From the NCBI RefSeq assembly GCF_000092125.1, contig NC_014212.1:1074001-1138000 (forward strand): a DNA stretch of 64,000 nucleotides, in the 5' to 3' direction. The first letter of the stretch is position 1. Each line of letters starts with the position of its first letter. Source of the DNA: Allomeiothermus silvanus DSM 9946 (GTDB lineage: Bacteria > Deinococcota > Deinococci > Deinococcales > Thermaceae). The position numbers and the translations under genes are program-made. Shown one piece after another: positions 51,355-61,497 of this stretch. The notes under the pieces are model-generated. The model saw only the letters and a list, made by a program, of their open reading frames with translations, was not told the DNA's origin and made no database searches.

Positions 51355-52785
51355 CTAAATCGCCTCAAGCATCAGCAAGTCGGGGCGCTCGAGGAGCCGG
51401 ATCACTTCCTTACAAAACATCGCTGCTTCGGCCCCGTCCACCAGGCGATGGTCGAAGGAGAGCGAGAGGTACATCATGTGCCGCACCTTGATCTCGTCGT
51501 TATCCATCACCACCGGACGCTTCTGGATGGAGTGCACGCCCAAGATGGCGGCGTCGGGCACGTTGATGATAGGGAAGCTGAAGAGCGCGCCGATGGAGCC
51601 GATGTTGGTGACGGAGAAGGTCGAGCCCACCATGTCTTCCGGGGTGAGCTTACCGGCTCTGGCCTTCTCGGCTAGCTCGCCCACCTCGGCGGCGAGCTCG
51701 AGCACGCTCTTGCGGTCGACATCCTTGATGACCGGCACCACCAGCCCGGCGTCGGTGGCGACGGCCATGCCGATGTTGTAGTACTTCTTCAGGACGATCT
51801 CCTGGCGGGCCTCGTCCATCGAGGAGTTGAGGCTGGGGAACTTCTTGAGCGCACGGGCGAGGGCTTTGAAGATGAAGGGCAGATAGCTGAGCTTTACGCC
51901 CTGTTTCTCGGCCTCGGGTTTGAGCCTCGAGCGTAGCTCCACCAGCTCGGTCAGGTCGGCTTCGTCCACGCTCAAGGTGCGCACCGTGTAGAGGTGCGAG
52001 GCCACCATCTGGTTAGCGATGGCCCGGCGCAGCCCGCGCAGGGGGACGCGCTCCTCGAGCCCCTCGTAGCCTTTGGGCGGCTTATACTGCACGGGAGCGG
52101 GGAATCCTGCAGGAGCAGGGGCCTGCACAGGTGCTGGGGCCACGGGAGTGGGCTGGGGGGCAGCCTCGACCCGTGACCCTTGATGCTCGGCGTAGCTCCT
52201 CACGTCTTCCACCCGCACGCGGCCACCTGGGCCGGAGCCGGGGATCTGGGCGATGTCCAGGCCCAGCTCGCGGGCCAGTTTTCGCGCGGCGGGCACGGCG
52301 ATCACCCGGCCATAGGGGTTGGTGGCGGCCCGCGGTGGCTCGGCTACGGCAACCCCGCGCAAAGTGGCCTGGGTGAAGGGATTTTTCACCTGCTCCGGCT
52401 TCTTATCTGGCTTGAATAGCGAAAGCTCCTCGCCCGAGTCCTCGTTTACGTTCCCCGGTTCCACGATCGAGCGCTCTTCTTGGGCTTGAATAGAGGGAGC
52501 CGGGGTGGGCTCGGTGTTGCGATCGCTGATAGCCCCGGCTACCTCGCCGGGCTCGGCAATCAAGGCGATGGGGGCATGCACCTTGACGATGTCGCCCTCA
52601 TTTACCAGCTTTTTCACCAATACGCCCGCATAGGGGCTGGGTAACTCCACCGTGACTTTATCGGTCATGACCTCGACGAAGGGCTGATCCTTTTTTAGCT
52701 CGTCACCCTCGGCGACGAGCCACTTGAGAATCTCGCCCTCGACTACCGATTCGGCTAGCTCAGGCAGAATGATCTCCTTGGGCAT
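51355..52785 (-). CDS. Dihydrolipoamide acyltransferase (E2) of a 2-oxoacid dehydrogenase
   Basis: 476 residues. N-terminal lipoyl domain with the lipoylated Lys43 in 'VEVMTDKVTVELPSP', a long Ala/Pro/Gly linker, an E3/E1-binding domain at about 165-205 ('AVPAARKLARELGLDIAQIP', then 'GSGPGGRVRVEDV'), a second Ala/Pro linker and the catalytic domain with 'LSFDHRLVDGAEAAMF', where the His is the general base. The core of the multienzyme complex; it takes the acyl group from E1 and passes it to CoA. Order and neighbours favour a branched-chain complex. Confidence 0.93.
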   Translation of the reverse strand: MPKEIILPELAESVVEGEILKWLVAEGDELKKDQPFVEVMTDKVTVELPSPYAGVLVKKLVNEGDIVKVHAPIALIAEPGEVAGAISDRNTEPTPAPSIQAQEERSIVEPGNVNEDSGEELSLFKPDKKPEQVKNPFTQATLRGVAVAEPPRAATNPYGRVIAVPAARKLARELGLDIAQIPGSGPGGRVRVEDVRSYAEHQGSRVEAAPQPTPVAPAPVQAPAPAGFPAPVQYKPPKGYEGLEERVPLRGLRRAIANQMVASHLYTVRTLSVDEADLTELVELRSRLKPEAEKQGVKLSYLPFIFKALARALKKFPSLNSSMDEARQEIVLKKYYNIGMAVATDAGLVVPVIKDVDRKSVLELAAEVGELAEKARAGKLTPEDMVGSTFSVTNIGSIGALFSFPIINVPDAAILGVHSIQKRPVVMDNDEIKVRHMMYLSLSFDHRLVDGAEAAMFCKEVIRLLERPDLLMLEAI

Positions 52786-52799
52786 AAGTCTCCTTGTAT

Positions 52800-53774
52800 T
52801 TAGTAGTCCAGTACCCTCTTGGCCGCGTTAAGGATGCGGGTTACAGTGGGCATATAGAGCTTATCCTGGGCGTAGGGATACGGGGTGTCAAAGCCGGTCA
52901 CGCGCAAGGGTGGGGCTTCTAGCTGGTCGAGCAGTTCTTCGGCGATTGTCGCCGCGACTTCGCTGGCGATGCTTGCGGTGCGGGGAGCTTCCGAGATGAC
53001 CAGCACCCTTCCGGTCTTAGCGACGGAGTTCAGTACGGTCTGCTTATCCCAGGGCATCACCGTGCGCAGATCGATCACCTCTGCGCTGATGCCCACAGAA
53101 GCCAGTTCCTCGGCTGCTTTCTGGGTCTCGACCATGCTCCCGCCGTAGGAGATCAGGGTTAGGTCGCTGCCCTCGCGGCGGAGAGCGGCCTTACCGATGG
53201 GGATCAGGTACTCTTCACTCGGCACTTCTTCCTTAAGGGCCCGATACAGCCGCTTGGGCTCCATGAAGACCACCGGGTCGTCGTCGCGGATAGCACTTTT
53301 CAAGAGACCTTTGGTGTCATAGGGGGTAGAAACCACGATGGTCTTGAGCCCGGCGGTGTGGGCGAAATGGGCCTCGGGGCTTTGCGAGTGGTGGTGCCCA
53401 CCCTTGACCCCGCCTCCGCTGGGCATCCGCACTACCATGGGGGCGGTGAACTGCCCGCCCGAACGGTAGCGCAGCTTGGCGGCTTGCGACACGAGCTGGT
53501 CGAAACCGGGGAACACGTAGTCGGCGAACTGGATTTCAGCTACCGGCCGCATTCCATGGGCGGCCATCCCCACGGCGGCCCCGATGATGGCCGCCTCGGA
53601 GAGGGGGGTGTCCATCACCCGGTCGGGGCCGTACTTTTGCTGTAAGCCTTCGGTGGCGAGGAATACCCCACCGCGCCGGCCAACGTCCTCGCCCAGTACC
53701 ATTACGCGAGCGTCATGCGCCATCTCTTCATCGAGGGCCGCGTTGATGGCTTGAATCATCGTCAATGTCGGCAC
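52800..53774 (-). CDS. 2-oxoacid dehydrogenase E1 subunit beta (probably branched-chain)
   Basis: 324 residues from a GTG at 53772-53774, with GGAGG 5 nt upstream; the previously possible GTG at 53792 overlaps repeat DNA. Transketolase-like beta subunit of the E1 heterotetramer that decarboxylates 2-oxoacids with thiamine diphosphate. '[20 protein letters not shown]', '[20 protein letters not shown]', '[20 protein letters not shown]' and '[20 protein letters not shown]' fit the alpha2beta2 type E1 of Thermus branched-chain complexes. 14 nt from E2. Confidence 0.93.
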   Translation of the reverse strand: MPTLTMIQAINAALDEEMAHDARVMVLGEDVGRRGGVFLATEGLQQKYGPDRVMDTPLSEAAIIGAAVGMAAHGMRPVAEIQFADYVFPGFDQLVSQAAKLRYRSGGQFTAPMVVRMPSGGGVKGGHHHSQSPEAHFAHTAGLKTIVVSTPYDTKGLLKSAIRDDDPVVFMEPKRLYRALKEEVPSEEYLIPIGKAALRREGSDLTLISYGGSMVETQKAAEELASVGISAEVIDLRTVMPWDKQTVLNSVAKTGRVLVISEAPRTASIASEVAATIAEELLDQLEAPPLRVTGFDTPYPYAQDKLYMPTVTRILNAAKRVLDY

Positions 53775-53778
53775 ATCG

Positions 53779-53858
53779 TACCTCCGTCGCACGTTTCACG
53801 TCCTACGTCGCACGCAAAAGATTCTGTCGTATGACGTAAGGCGTTCGATGTTAGACCT
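53779..53858. repeat. CGTCCTACGTCGCACG-type repeat between E1beta and E1alpha
   Basis: This 80-nt gap holds the sequence CGTCGCACG at 53785-53793 and again at 53807-53815, with CACGTCCTACGTC between, and ends with a GTTAGACC stretch. The words match those of the inverted repeat around the four-helix-bundle gene, about 2.4 kb away in the same operon. Confidence 0.7.
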
Positions 53859-55205
<1,347 letters not shown>

Positions 55206-55357
55206 TTAGCGGGGTTATGGGCATAATCTTACGAAGCTCCTGGGGAAGAGGGAGCCCTTTGTCGCCTGCCTGCGGCCCTTTATGGGTTGGCGCAGCGTAT
55301 ACTGGTTGAGCCCAGGGAGGGCGTTGAATTAATGGGAGGTTTTTCGCGCGGGGATCT

Positions 55358-55795
55358 ATGCGGATCAGGGTGTGCGTGGTAGGCAAACCCAAGCTGGGCT
55401 ACGCTAAAGCTGGGGTGGAAGAATATTCATCACGCCTGAATAAGACCGGCAGATTTGAGCTAGTCCAGGTGCGGGAGGGTAAGCAAAACGAGGAAAGCCT
55501 AAGGCTGCTCGAGGCCAGCCAAAGCTACCTGCGGGTAGTGCTGGACGAGCGCGGCGAACTGGCCGATACCCTCAGCCTGCACAAGAAGCTCTTGGACTGG
55601 GAACTGCACGGCGAGAAGGGGGTGGCTTTCCTGATCGGCGGGGCGAATGGGCACACCGAGGAATTGCGCCGGAGGGCCGACTGGCTCTTAAGCCTATCCA
55701 GGTTCACCCTCCAGCACGAGCTGGCTTTAGTGGTGCTGCTGGAGCAGTTATATCGGATCGAGACCTTGAAGCGCGGCGAGCCCTACCACCGTTAG
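55358..55795 (+). CDS. rlmH: 23S rRNA (pseudouridine1915-N3)-methyltransferase
   Basis: 145 residues, SPOUT methyltransferase acting on helix 69 of 23S rRNA. 'VVLDERGELADTLSLHKKLL', 'VAFLIGGANGHTEELRRRAD' (SAM-binding knot) and 'LSLSRFTLQHELALVVLLEQ' plus the C-terminal 'YRIETLKRGEPYHR' are diagnostic. Single gene. Confidence 0.96.
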   Translation: MRIRVCVVGKPKLGYAKAGVEEYSSRLNKTGRFELVQVREGKQNEESLRLLEASQSYLRVVLDERGELADTLSLHKKLLDWELHGEKGVAFLIGGANGHTEELRRRADWLLSLSRFTLQHELALVVLLEQLYRIETLKRGEPYHR

Positions 55796-55830
55796 GGGAA
55801 AGAAACCTCGGGGGCATCCCCTCAAAGCCT

Positions 55831-56655
55831 CTAAGGCCTGGCGAGCAGGTGGAGTGCGTTCCCGTTGGGGTCGGTCAAGGTAAAGCCCTGCGGAGAAGCC
55901 ATAAACTCGAGGCCCAGATGGTTTAGTCGGGCCTCAAGCTCATCCCGGCTTTCCCCGCTTTGCCAGGTGTAGCTGATCAAGCCTGTGCTGCCTTCGGGGG
56001 CGGTGCGGCCCTCTGCCCAGGTATTGATCCCTAGGTGGTGGTGGTACTCCCCCACGGCGAGAAAGCGCGCGCCAGGGTAGTTGCGCTGGGTGACTTGCAT
56101 GTTTGTGGTTTGGGTGAAGAACCGTTCGGCTTCGTCGAGGTCCGCCACGTGAAGGTGGAGGTGGCCGAGGAGGGTATCGGGGGGGAGGGAGGCGGGTTCG
56201 GGGGCCGCTGTGAGCAACCGATCCAGGTCGAGCCGCCGGGAGTACATCGCCACCCCGCTACTGCTTCGGGGCCACTCGGAGCGGGGGCGGTCGCGGTATA
56301 GCTCGAGCCCATTTCCTTCCGGGTCGCGCAAGTACAAAGCCTCCGAAACCCCGTGATCAGAAGCCCCTTCCCAACTCGGGTAGCGGGCTTCAACGAGCCG
56401 CCGGAATACCGCCGCCAGGCTACTGTGGTCGGGCAGGAGCAGAGCGAAGTGGTACGGGCCCAGCGCAGGCCGGGGGCGTAGCGGCGCGGTAGGGTCATGG
56501 AGCAGCTCGAGGGTAAACCCTTTACCCTGGGGGGCTAGCCGGGTCAGGTCACCGTCTTGCTCGAGGATCTCCAGTCCGAGCAGAGCGCGGTAGAAGCCCA
56601 GCTCGGCCTCTAAATCCTTGACCCGCAAGCGGAGGCTTTGCAGGGGCCAACGCAT
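55831..56655 (-). CDS. VOC-family protein, catechol-2,3-dioxygenase-like
   Basis: 274 residues with two vicinal-oxygen-chelate modules, at about 5-125 ('LRLRVKDLEAELGFYRALLG', 'LYLRDPEGNGLELYRDRP') and 160-270 ('LGHLHLHVADLDEAERFF', 'VGEYHHHLGINTWAEGR', 'FTLTDPNGNALHLLAR'). The His and Glu residues for a divalent metal are present in both. Similar to CatE-type extradiol dioxygenases, but the aromatic substrate is not predictable. 15 nt from the MFS transporter gene, which may be co-transcribed. Confidence 0.85.
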   Translation of the reverse strand: MRWPLQSLRLRVKDLEAELGFYRALLGLEILEQDGDLTRLAPQGKGFTLELLHDPTAPLRPRPALGPYHFALLLPDHSSLAAVFRRLVEARYPSWEGASDHGVSEALYLRDPEGNGLELYRDRPRSEWPRSSSGVAMYSRRLDLDRLLTAAPEPASLPPDTLLGHLHLHVADLDEAERFFTQTTNMQVTQRNYPGARFLAVGEYHHHLGINTWAEGRTAPEGSTGLISYTWQSGESRDELEARLNHLGLEFMASPQGFTLTDPNGNALHLLARP

Positions 56656-56670
56656 GGGGTTAGCCTACCG

Positions 56671-57858
56671 TCACGCTTTAGAATTAAAAGTGTGCTGGCT
56701 CGCCCCCAGCAGGGGCCGGTAGGACCAGAGGGCCACCAGGAGGAGCAGCCCCACAAATCCCAAAGCGGCTGAGTAGCCCCAAGCCCCTACCAGTAGCCCC
56801 ATCCACCACTGCAGCAGGAAAGTGCCTCCGATGCCGAAAAGATTGACGGTGGTGGTCGCACGAGCGGTAAGTTCGGGCGGGAAGATCAGCCTGGCGTGGG
56901 CCAGGGTAAGGATGTTGGCCCCGCCGCAAAAGCCCAGCAGGGGATAGATCAGGTAGAAGGCTGAGTTTGGGAGCACCGCTTCGAAAAGGGCCAGGGTCAA
57001 CAGGCCTGTGGCGAAGACTAGGCTGGCTACGGCTGTGACCCGGGCAATCCCTAACCGGTCTGCCAGGACCCCCATCACCAAAAAACCCGTGCTGGCAAAG
57101 AGTGAGAATAAAAAAAGAAGATTTCCCACCTCGAGCGCTTCCATCCCTTGCGCATACAAAAACGCTCCGCCCCACAGGGTTTGAAAAGCCAGGAGCCCCC
57201 CGGTGATGGAAAAACCTAAGAATGCGATGCGCAGAAGCTGGGGGTTTCGCCAGACCTGGGCGAACCCGGCGCCCGACTTCCCTTTAGGCCAGGGAACGCC
57301 GGGCGGGGTGTTGCGTGTAAAAAAGAAGACTGCACAAGCTACCGCCGCGATCGCCAGCGAGCCCCACCCGAATACGCCACGCCAGCCCACGGCTTCCTTG
57401 AGCACGGCTAGCGGAGTGGCGGCGACCAAGGCCCCGGTCGAACCCAACGCTACTAGTAAGCTGCTCGTGGTAGCGTAGCGCTTATCGGGGAACCATAAGG
57501 AAAAAGCCTTCATCGCTCCCATCAACACCCCGGCAAAACCGATCCCTAGCAAGACCCGTCCCAAAGCCAGTGCCGTGAAGCTTTGGGCGCTGCTGAAGAT
57601 CAGGCTGCCTGCGCAGCCCAACAGCATCAGCCCCGGTGTGACGGATTTAGGTCCATACCGGTCCAACAGCGGTCCTAGCGGGATCTGCACCAGGGCAAAC
57701 GACAGATAAAAGAGGCTGGTCATCAGGCCCAACTGGGCTGGGCTAAGCGCGAGGTCACGGGAGAGGTCGGGGGCCAGCACGGCGTTGGCCGAGCGGAAGA
57801 AGTAGGAGAGGAAGTAGGCTAGGAAGAAGATAAGGAAGACTCGCCAGGCTGTAGGCAT
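56671..57858 (-). CDS. MFS transporter
   Basis: 395 residues with twelve predicted membrane helices. The family motif between helices 2 and 3 is 'LGPLLDRYGPKSV'; 'GVLADRLGIARV' is its repeat between helices 8 and 9. 'SYFFRSANAVLAPDLSRDL' and 'GFCGGANILTLAHARLI' resemble the ACS/anion-type symporters. Substrate unknown. Upstream of the VOC gene on the same strand. Confidence 0.9.
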   Translation of the reverse strand: MPTAWRVFLIFFLAYFLSYFFRSANAVLAPDLSRDLALSPAQLGLMTSLFYLSFALVQIPLGPLLDRYGPKSVTPGLMLLGCAGSLIFSSAQSFTALALGRVLLGIGFAGVLMGAMKAFSLWFPDKRYATTSSLLVALGSTGALVAATPLAVLKEAVGWRGVFGWGSLAIAAVACAVFFFTRNTPPGVPWPKGKSGAGFAQVWRNPQLLRIAFLGFSITGGLLAFQTLWGGAFLYAQGMEALEVGNLLFLFSLFASTGFLVMGVLADRLGIARVTAVASLVFATGLLTLALFEAVLPNSAFYLIYPLLGFCGGANILTLAHARLIFPPELTARATTTVNLFGIGGTFLLQWWMGLLVGAWGYSAALGFVGLLLLVALWSYRPLLGASQHTFNSKA

Positions 57859-57878
57859 TGCACCCTTATCCTAACGGT

Positions 57879-58214
57879 ATGCGCCCGACATTCAGCTCAA
57901 CTTTGTGGTTAGAACTCCTTGGTGGCCTTTTGATCGTGCTGGGAGCCCTGCTGGCCTGGTGGGCGTACACGCTGGCTAACTACCCTCCCGACTCGGGTAT
58001 CAGCCGGGCTTTAGCGAATGTGCGGGTGGACTTCCCCGGCTTCTTAGAGGGGATCGCCCGGCGGATTTCGGCGTTTGGGGCTATCCTGGCGGCGCTGGGG
58101 GCGGGACTTTTTTTCGGGGCGGTGTATCTGGTGCGCTTTTTCCGCTGGGTGCTGGGGGCGGCGGCGGTTTTTGCGGTGGGGGTTTGGTTTTGGATCGTAG
58201 TCTTGAAGGCTTAG
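57879..58214 (+). CDS. Small membrane protein of unknown function
   Basis: 111 residues from the ATG at 57879 (an upstream GTG at 57858 is less likely). Three hydrophobic segments at about 12-32, 62-84 and 88-108, separated by 'YPPDSGISRALANVRVDFPG'. Probably an inner-membrane protein. No recognised family. Confidence 0.65.
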   Translation: MRPTFSSTLWLELLGGLLIVLGALLAWWAYTLANYPPDSGISRALANVRVDFPGFLEGIARRISAFGAILAALGAGLFFGAVYLVRFFRWVLGAAAVFAVGVWFWIVVLKA

Positions 58215-58244
58215 GTCTTCTCATCGTGAGAAGCGCAGCCCGAT

Positions 58245-58886
58245 CTAACGCTTAAAGGCCACAAGTTCAGTAGTCTGGCGGCTCGAGACGGTCTTGACCA
58301 GCCCTACTCCCTCGGCGTACCAGCTAGTGCTTTGGAATTGCTGGTTGAAGGGGAAGCTCAAGATACCAAACCTGGCGTCGATTTTAAAAGTAGTGGTGGT
58401 CTGCACCCTAAAGGCCTCGAAGCGCCCTGCCGGGACGCTCACGGGTTCTTTGCCGCTCACCCGGTAGCGCACCTCGAGCGTTCCTTTTCCCCAGATCTTG
58501 GGCCCCTGGGTGGTCTCGCCCTGAAGGTCTACCACGTACCCCCAGGAATTCCCCACCGCCCAGCTAGTGTAGTCGGGGATTGCAACCCCTGTGACCTTGT
58601 CCACTTCTACCTTGAAGCCCTCGAAGCCGCCAAAGTCCACCGGCACCAGCCCTTCCGGGGTGCAGCGGTAACGCTCAATGCGCTCGAGCTTTTCCCCCTT
58701 GCTTACTTGGACAAAACCCTGATTGCTGATGTTGGTTTTGCGCTGGATATAGACCCCCGCGCTCTCGCCGCCGGTGATGCGATACTGCCACTCAAGGCCC
58801 TCTCGGGTAGGGGAGAAAGGTTGATCGCACAGCTGAGCCGAGGCCGCGCTGTACAGCAGGGCTAGGGCTAGCCAGGCAAGGCGCAT
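58245..58886 (-). CDS. Exported protein of unknown function
   Basis: 213 residues from the ATG at 58884-58886 with a signal peptide 'MRLAWLALALLYSAASAQL'. The mature part looks like a beta-rich periplasmic domain ('LEWQYRITGGESAGVYIQ', 'GTLEVRYRVSGKEPVSVPAG', 'RFEAFRVQTTTTFKIDARFG'). Two Cys (after the signal and near position 93) may form a disulfide. The pattern of 'VPAGRFEAFRV' is seen in lipoprotein-like carrier or DUF3108-like domains, but I cannot assign it. Confidence 0.7.
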   Translation of the reverse strand: MRLAWLALALLYSAASAQLCDQPFSPTREGLEWQYRITGGESAGVYIQRKTNISNQGFVQVSKGEKLERIERYRCTPEGLVPVDFGGFEGFKVEVDKVTGVAIPDYTSWAVGNSWGYVVDLQGETTQGPKIWGKGTLEVRYRVSGKEPVSVPAGRFEAFRVQTTTTFKIDARFGILSFPFNQQFQSTSWYAEGVGLVKTVSSRQTTELVAFKR

Positions 58887-59006
58887 AACTAGAGTGTACG
58901 TGCAAGTCACGGGCCGGGGGAACGGTTGAGGAGCCCGTCTCAAAAACACGGGAAACTGAACCCCCGATATGCAGCGATCCAGCACCCGCTGTCCCCAGAC
59001 TCCGCC

Positions 59007-59408
59007 TTAGATGCCCTCCTCGTAGTGCACCCCACCCAGAGCGCTGGAGAGCCCCTCAGCCAGGGTGGGGTGGATGTGGATCAGGCTGCGCAGGTCGGTA
59101 TAGCGCGCTCCCAGGGCTATGGCGCTCACCAGCTCATGCACCACCTCGGCCCCCTCGGCGAGCAGCACCGAGGCCCCCAAGAGTTGGTCGCTCTCGGCGT
59201 CGGCTACGATTTTGATCAGGCCCGGTCGCTCCCCCACCAGGCTGGTGCGGGTGATGGTGCGGCCAAAAGCGTCAGTGAGCCGAAAATCTGGCGGGCGCTG
59301 GCCCACGGCGAGGCCGTTGCCGCCCGAGGCAGGGCGGGAAAATAAGGCCCAGGCTCCCACCAGGAGGACCAGGGCAGCCAAGAACACGGCCAACTGGCGT
59401 GGCTTCAT
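59007..59408 (-). CDS. Chimeric ORF: redoxin N-terminus fused to MerA/Lpd C-terminal domain
   Basis: 133 residues. Residues 1-23 are a membrane anchor or signal; 34-60 match the start of an exported thioredoxin/redoxin (TlpA or SCO1-like: 'AVGQRPPDFRLTDAFGRTIT'). From about residue 63 the sequence switches to the C-terminal dimerisation domain of a flavin disulfide reductase ('GLIKIVADAESDQLLGASVL', 'IHIHPTLAEGLSSALGG', with the His-Glu dyad region). Neither half is complete: the redoxin lacks its active-site Cys and the reductase lacks FAD and NAD domains. Most easily read as the product of a deletion that joined two genes in frame. Probably not functional as either enzyme. Confidence 0.85.
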   Translation of the reverse strand: MKPRQLAVFLAALVLLVGAWALFSRPASGGNGLAVGQRPPDFRLTDAFGRTITRTSLVGERPGLIKIVADAESDQLLGASVLLAEGAEVVHELVSAIALGARYTDLRSLIHIHPTLAEGLSSALGGVHYEEGI

Positions 59409-59417
59409 GCTCGCCTC

Positions 59418-59632
59418 CTAGCAGCAACCCGCCGCACTCTCGCCCTCTTTCAGCAGACCCTCCAGGGCCGCTTGGGCCAGCTGGAAGGCCTCGGAAAGGG
59501 GGAGGGCCTGGACCAGGGTACGGATCTCAGGGGGCAGGGTGGCTCGCCAAGCCAAGAGGTCCTCTATCGAGGCGAAGAAGTGGAGGTAGGGGCAGCGGCT
59601 AGAGGGCATCCCCGGGGCCTCGGGCCCGATGA
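59418..59632 (-). pseudogene. merB: merB-like organomercurial lyase, C-terminal piece (split by IS)
   Basis: Carries the second part of the gene whose start is at 61498-61761. 'IGPEAPGMPSSRCPYLHFFA' then 'SIEDLLAWRATLPPE' matches the MerB segment with the second active-site Cys (CPHVHFF type) and ends in 'GESAAGCC', a C-terminal Cys pair. Removing IS1634 copy B and one copy of GATGA joins the halves in frame as 'GGLWISFIGPEAPGM'. Confidence 0.85.
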
Positions 59633-61497
59633 CTCGACTTTGACACCGTGATCCTTGAGAACCCTTGAAACACAAGGCTTTCTTGGGCACACGGGGGTCG
59701 CGTACCACTACACTACCCGGCGGGGGTCGTCTCGGGACGTGGCAGCGGCTGGACCCGCGCCGGCGGCCGCAGGCCCACGGCCTTGAAGGCCTCGTAGGCC
59801 TGCCCGACCAGCTCGGTGCGGGTGAGGCAGGCCTCGCCGTCCAGCTCCACGGCCACGGCGTGCAGCTGCGAGAGGTCGTGGAGCACGTCCTCGTAGCTCA
59901 CATCGGGGTTTTGCTGGCGGAGCTTGCGCAACAAGAGGCTCTCCAGGACCAGCGCCAGGAAGCAGACCATGACGTGCCCCCGCACCCGCCGCTCCGTCCA
60001 GTGGAACATGGGCCGCAGGTCCAGGGCGGACTTGAGGGTGCGGAAGGCGCGCTCGACCCGCCAGAGATCCTTGTACGCCCGCACCACGGCCTCCGGGTCG
60101 AGGTCGGTGTTGGTCCGCAGCAGGTACTTGCCGTCGTAGCGGGCCGCCCGCTTCACGGCATCGGTGTCGACCACCAGCGCGCCCTGGGGCAGGGCCTTGA
60201 GGTAACGGGCCAGGAGACGGTTTCGCAGGAGCTCCTTGGCTTGGCCGCGCTCGATCCGCTGCTTCAGGTGCGCGAGGGCCGCCTCCCGAGCCTGGCGGTC
60301 GTGCTCGGCCTGGAGGGGGTTGTAGCAGAGCACATAGCGCTGGCCTTGGTGGGTCACCTGCTTGATCTGGAGCTGGTCGTTCACCTTGCGATACCGCCCC
60401 GGCTGGCTCAAGACCGCCTCGGCCGCCCGGTGCCGGCGCAGGGGCATGCCGACGATGTACTCCATCCCGGCCTCTTCAATGGCCCGCAGGATCTGGCGGC
60501 TGACCATGCCCCGGTCGGCGACGAAGATCACCCGGCGCAGGTGGAAGCGCCGCTTGAGCGCATCCAGCACGGTCTCCACGGTCGCCTTGTCGGCGGTGTC
60601 GCCTGGGAAGACCTCGTGGGCGATGGGGTAGCCGTCCCGGGTCATGAGCACGCCCACCACCAGCTGGGGCCGATCCGGGCGCTTGTCCCGGGAATACCCG
60701 TAGGCCGCCAAGCCCTCGGGCCCCCGGCCTTCGAAGTAGCTAGATGTGGTGTCCCAGAAGACGACGTCCACCTCGGTCCAGAACAGGTCGCGAGCCCGGG
60801 CGAAAAGGCGATCCTCGATCGCCTCCTTGTGCTCGGCCAGGACGTCCAGGGCGCGGTAGTAGTGGTGCAGTTCCAGCTGCTCGGCCTGGGGCCGGTAGAC
60901 GCCCTGCAGCCACTGGCGCACGAGGCCCCGCTTGGAGCAGGGGTCGGTGAGGCGGTTGAGTACCATGGTGAAGACGGCCTCGGCCACGTCGAAGGCCAGC
61001 TGGCGATCCTCCAGCAGGGCCTCGAAGGCCTTGTCCAGTTCGGCCTCGCGCCACAGCCGTTCGAAGATCAGCGCCGGTCCCCACTGCTTGGACCACCGGA
61101 CGTTCAGGCGCTCGGCTTGTTCCTCCAGCCGACGCCAGGTGCTCTGGGAGAAGCGGGCCAGATTCTCGATGAGGGCATCGAGCCGGCCGTCCTGGAGATC
61201 CTCCAGCCGGCCCAGGGTAGCGACCACCCGCTGGCGGACGCGGCCGCCCTGGCGCACGCTCTCGACGAGCTGGAGGTAGGTGCGGGTGGAGCCGTCTTTG
61301 TTCTTGAAGGCCTTCTGGCGGATGAACATGGCACAACTAACGTAGCATCAAAACTATTCGCCTTCAAGATCTTATCTGAAAAACGTGGCACTACACTTTT
61401 GACCCCAAAGAACCGCCGCCCCATGGAAACCCCTTGATTCATGCGGGTTCCTGGGGCGGCGTGGCACCGAGAAGGGCCGTCAACTGTCAAACCCGAG
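59633..61497 (-). mobile_element. IS1634-family element, copy B
   Basis: 1865 bp, same length as copy A and in reverse orientation. Ends CTCGACTTTGACA (left) and the complement of CTCGGGTTTGACA (right). Target duplication GATGA at 59628-59632 and 61498-61502. It is inserted between the two active-site Cys codons of a merB-like gene. Both copies show the same predicted transposase, so they are recent. Confidence 0.93.
59713..61329 (-). CDS. IS1634-family transposase (copy B)
   Basis: 538 residues, identical in predicted sequence to the transposase of copy A at 27564-29180. DDE catalytic residues in 'DVVFWDTTSSYFEG', 'RVIFVADRGMVS' and 'DLWRVERAFRTLKSALDLRP'. The frame is complete. Confidence 0.94.
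   Translation of the reverse strand: MFIRQKAFKNKDGSTRTYLQLVESVRQGGRVRQRVVATLGRLEDLQDGRLDALIENLARFSQSTWRRLEEQAERLNVRWSKQWGPALIFERLWREAELDKAFEALLEDRQLAFDVAEAVFTMVLNRLTDPCSKRGLVRQWLQGVYRPQAEQLELHHYYRALDVLAEHKEAIEDRLFARARDLFWTEVDVVFWDTTSSYFEGRGPEGLAAYGYSRDKRPDRPQLVVGVLMTRDGYPIAHEVFPGDTADKATVETVLDALKRRFHLRRVIFVADRGMVSRQILRAIEEAGMEYIVGMPLRRHRAAEAVLSQPGRYRKVNDQLQIKQVTHQGQRYVLCYNPLQAEHDRQAREAALAHLKQRIERGQAKELLRNRLLARYLKALPQGALVVDTDAVKRAARYDGKYLLRTNTDLDPEAVVRAYKDLWRVERAFRTLKSALDLRPMFHWTERRVRGHVMVCFLALVLESLLLRKLRQQNPDVSYEDVLHDLSQLHAVAVELDGEACLTRTELVGQAYEAFKAVGLRPPARVQPLPRPETTPAG

Noticed and set aside
51322-51358. CRISPR-like repeat array near GTAGGACGT words
   Set aside because: Only two short internal repeats without regular spacers and no cas genes in the window.
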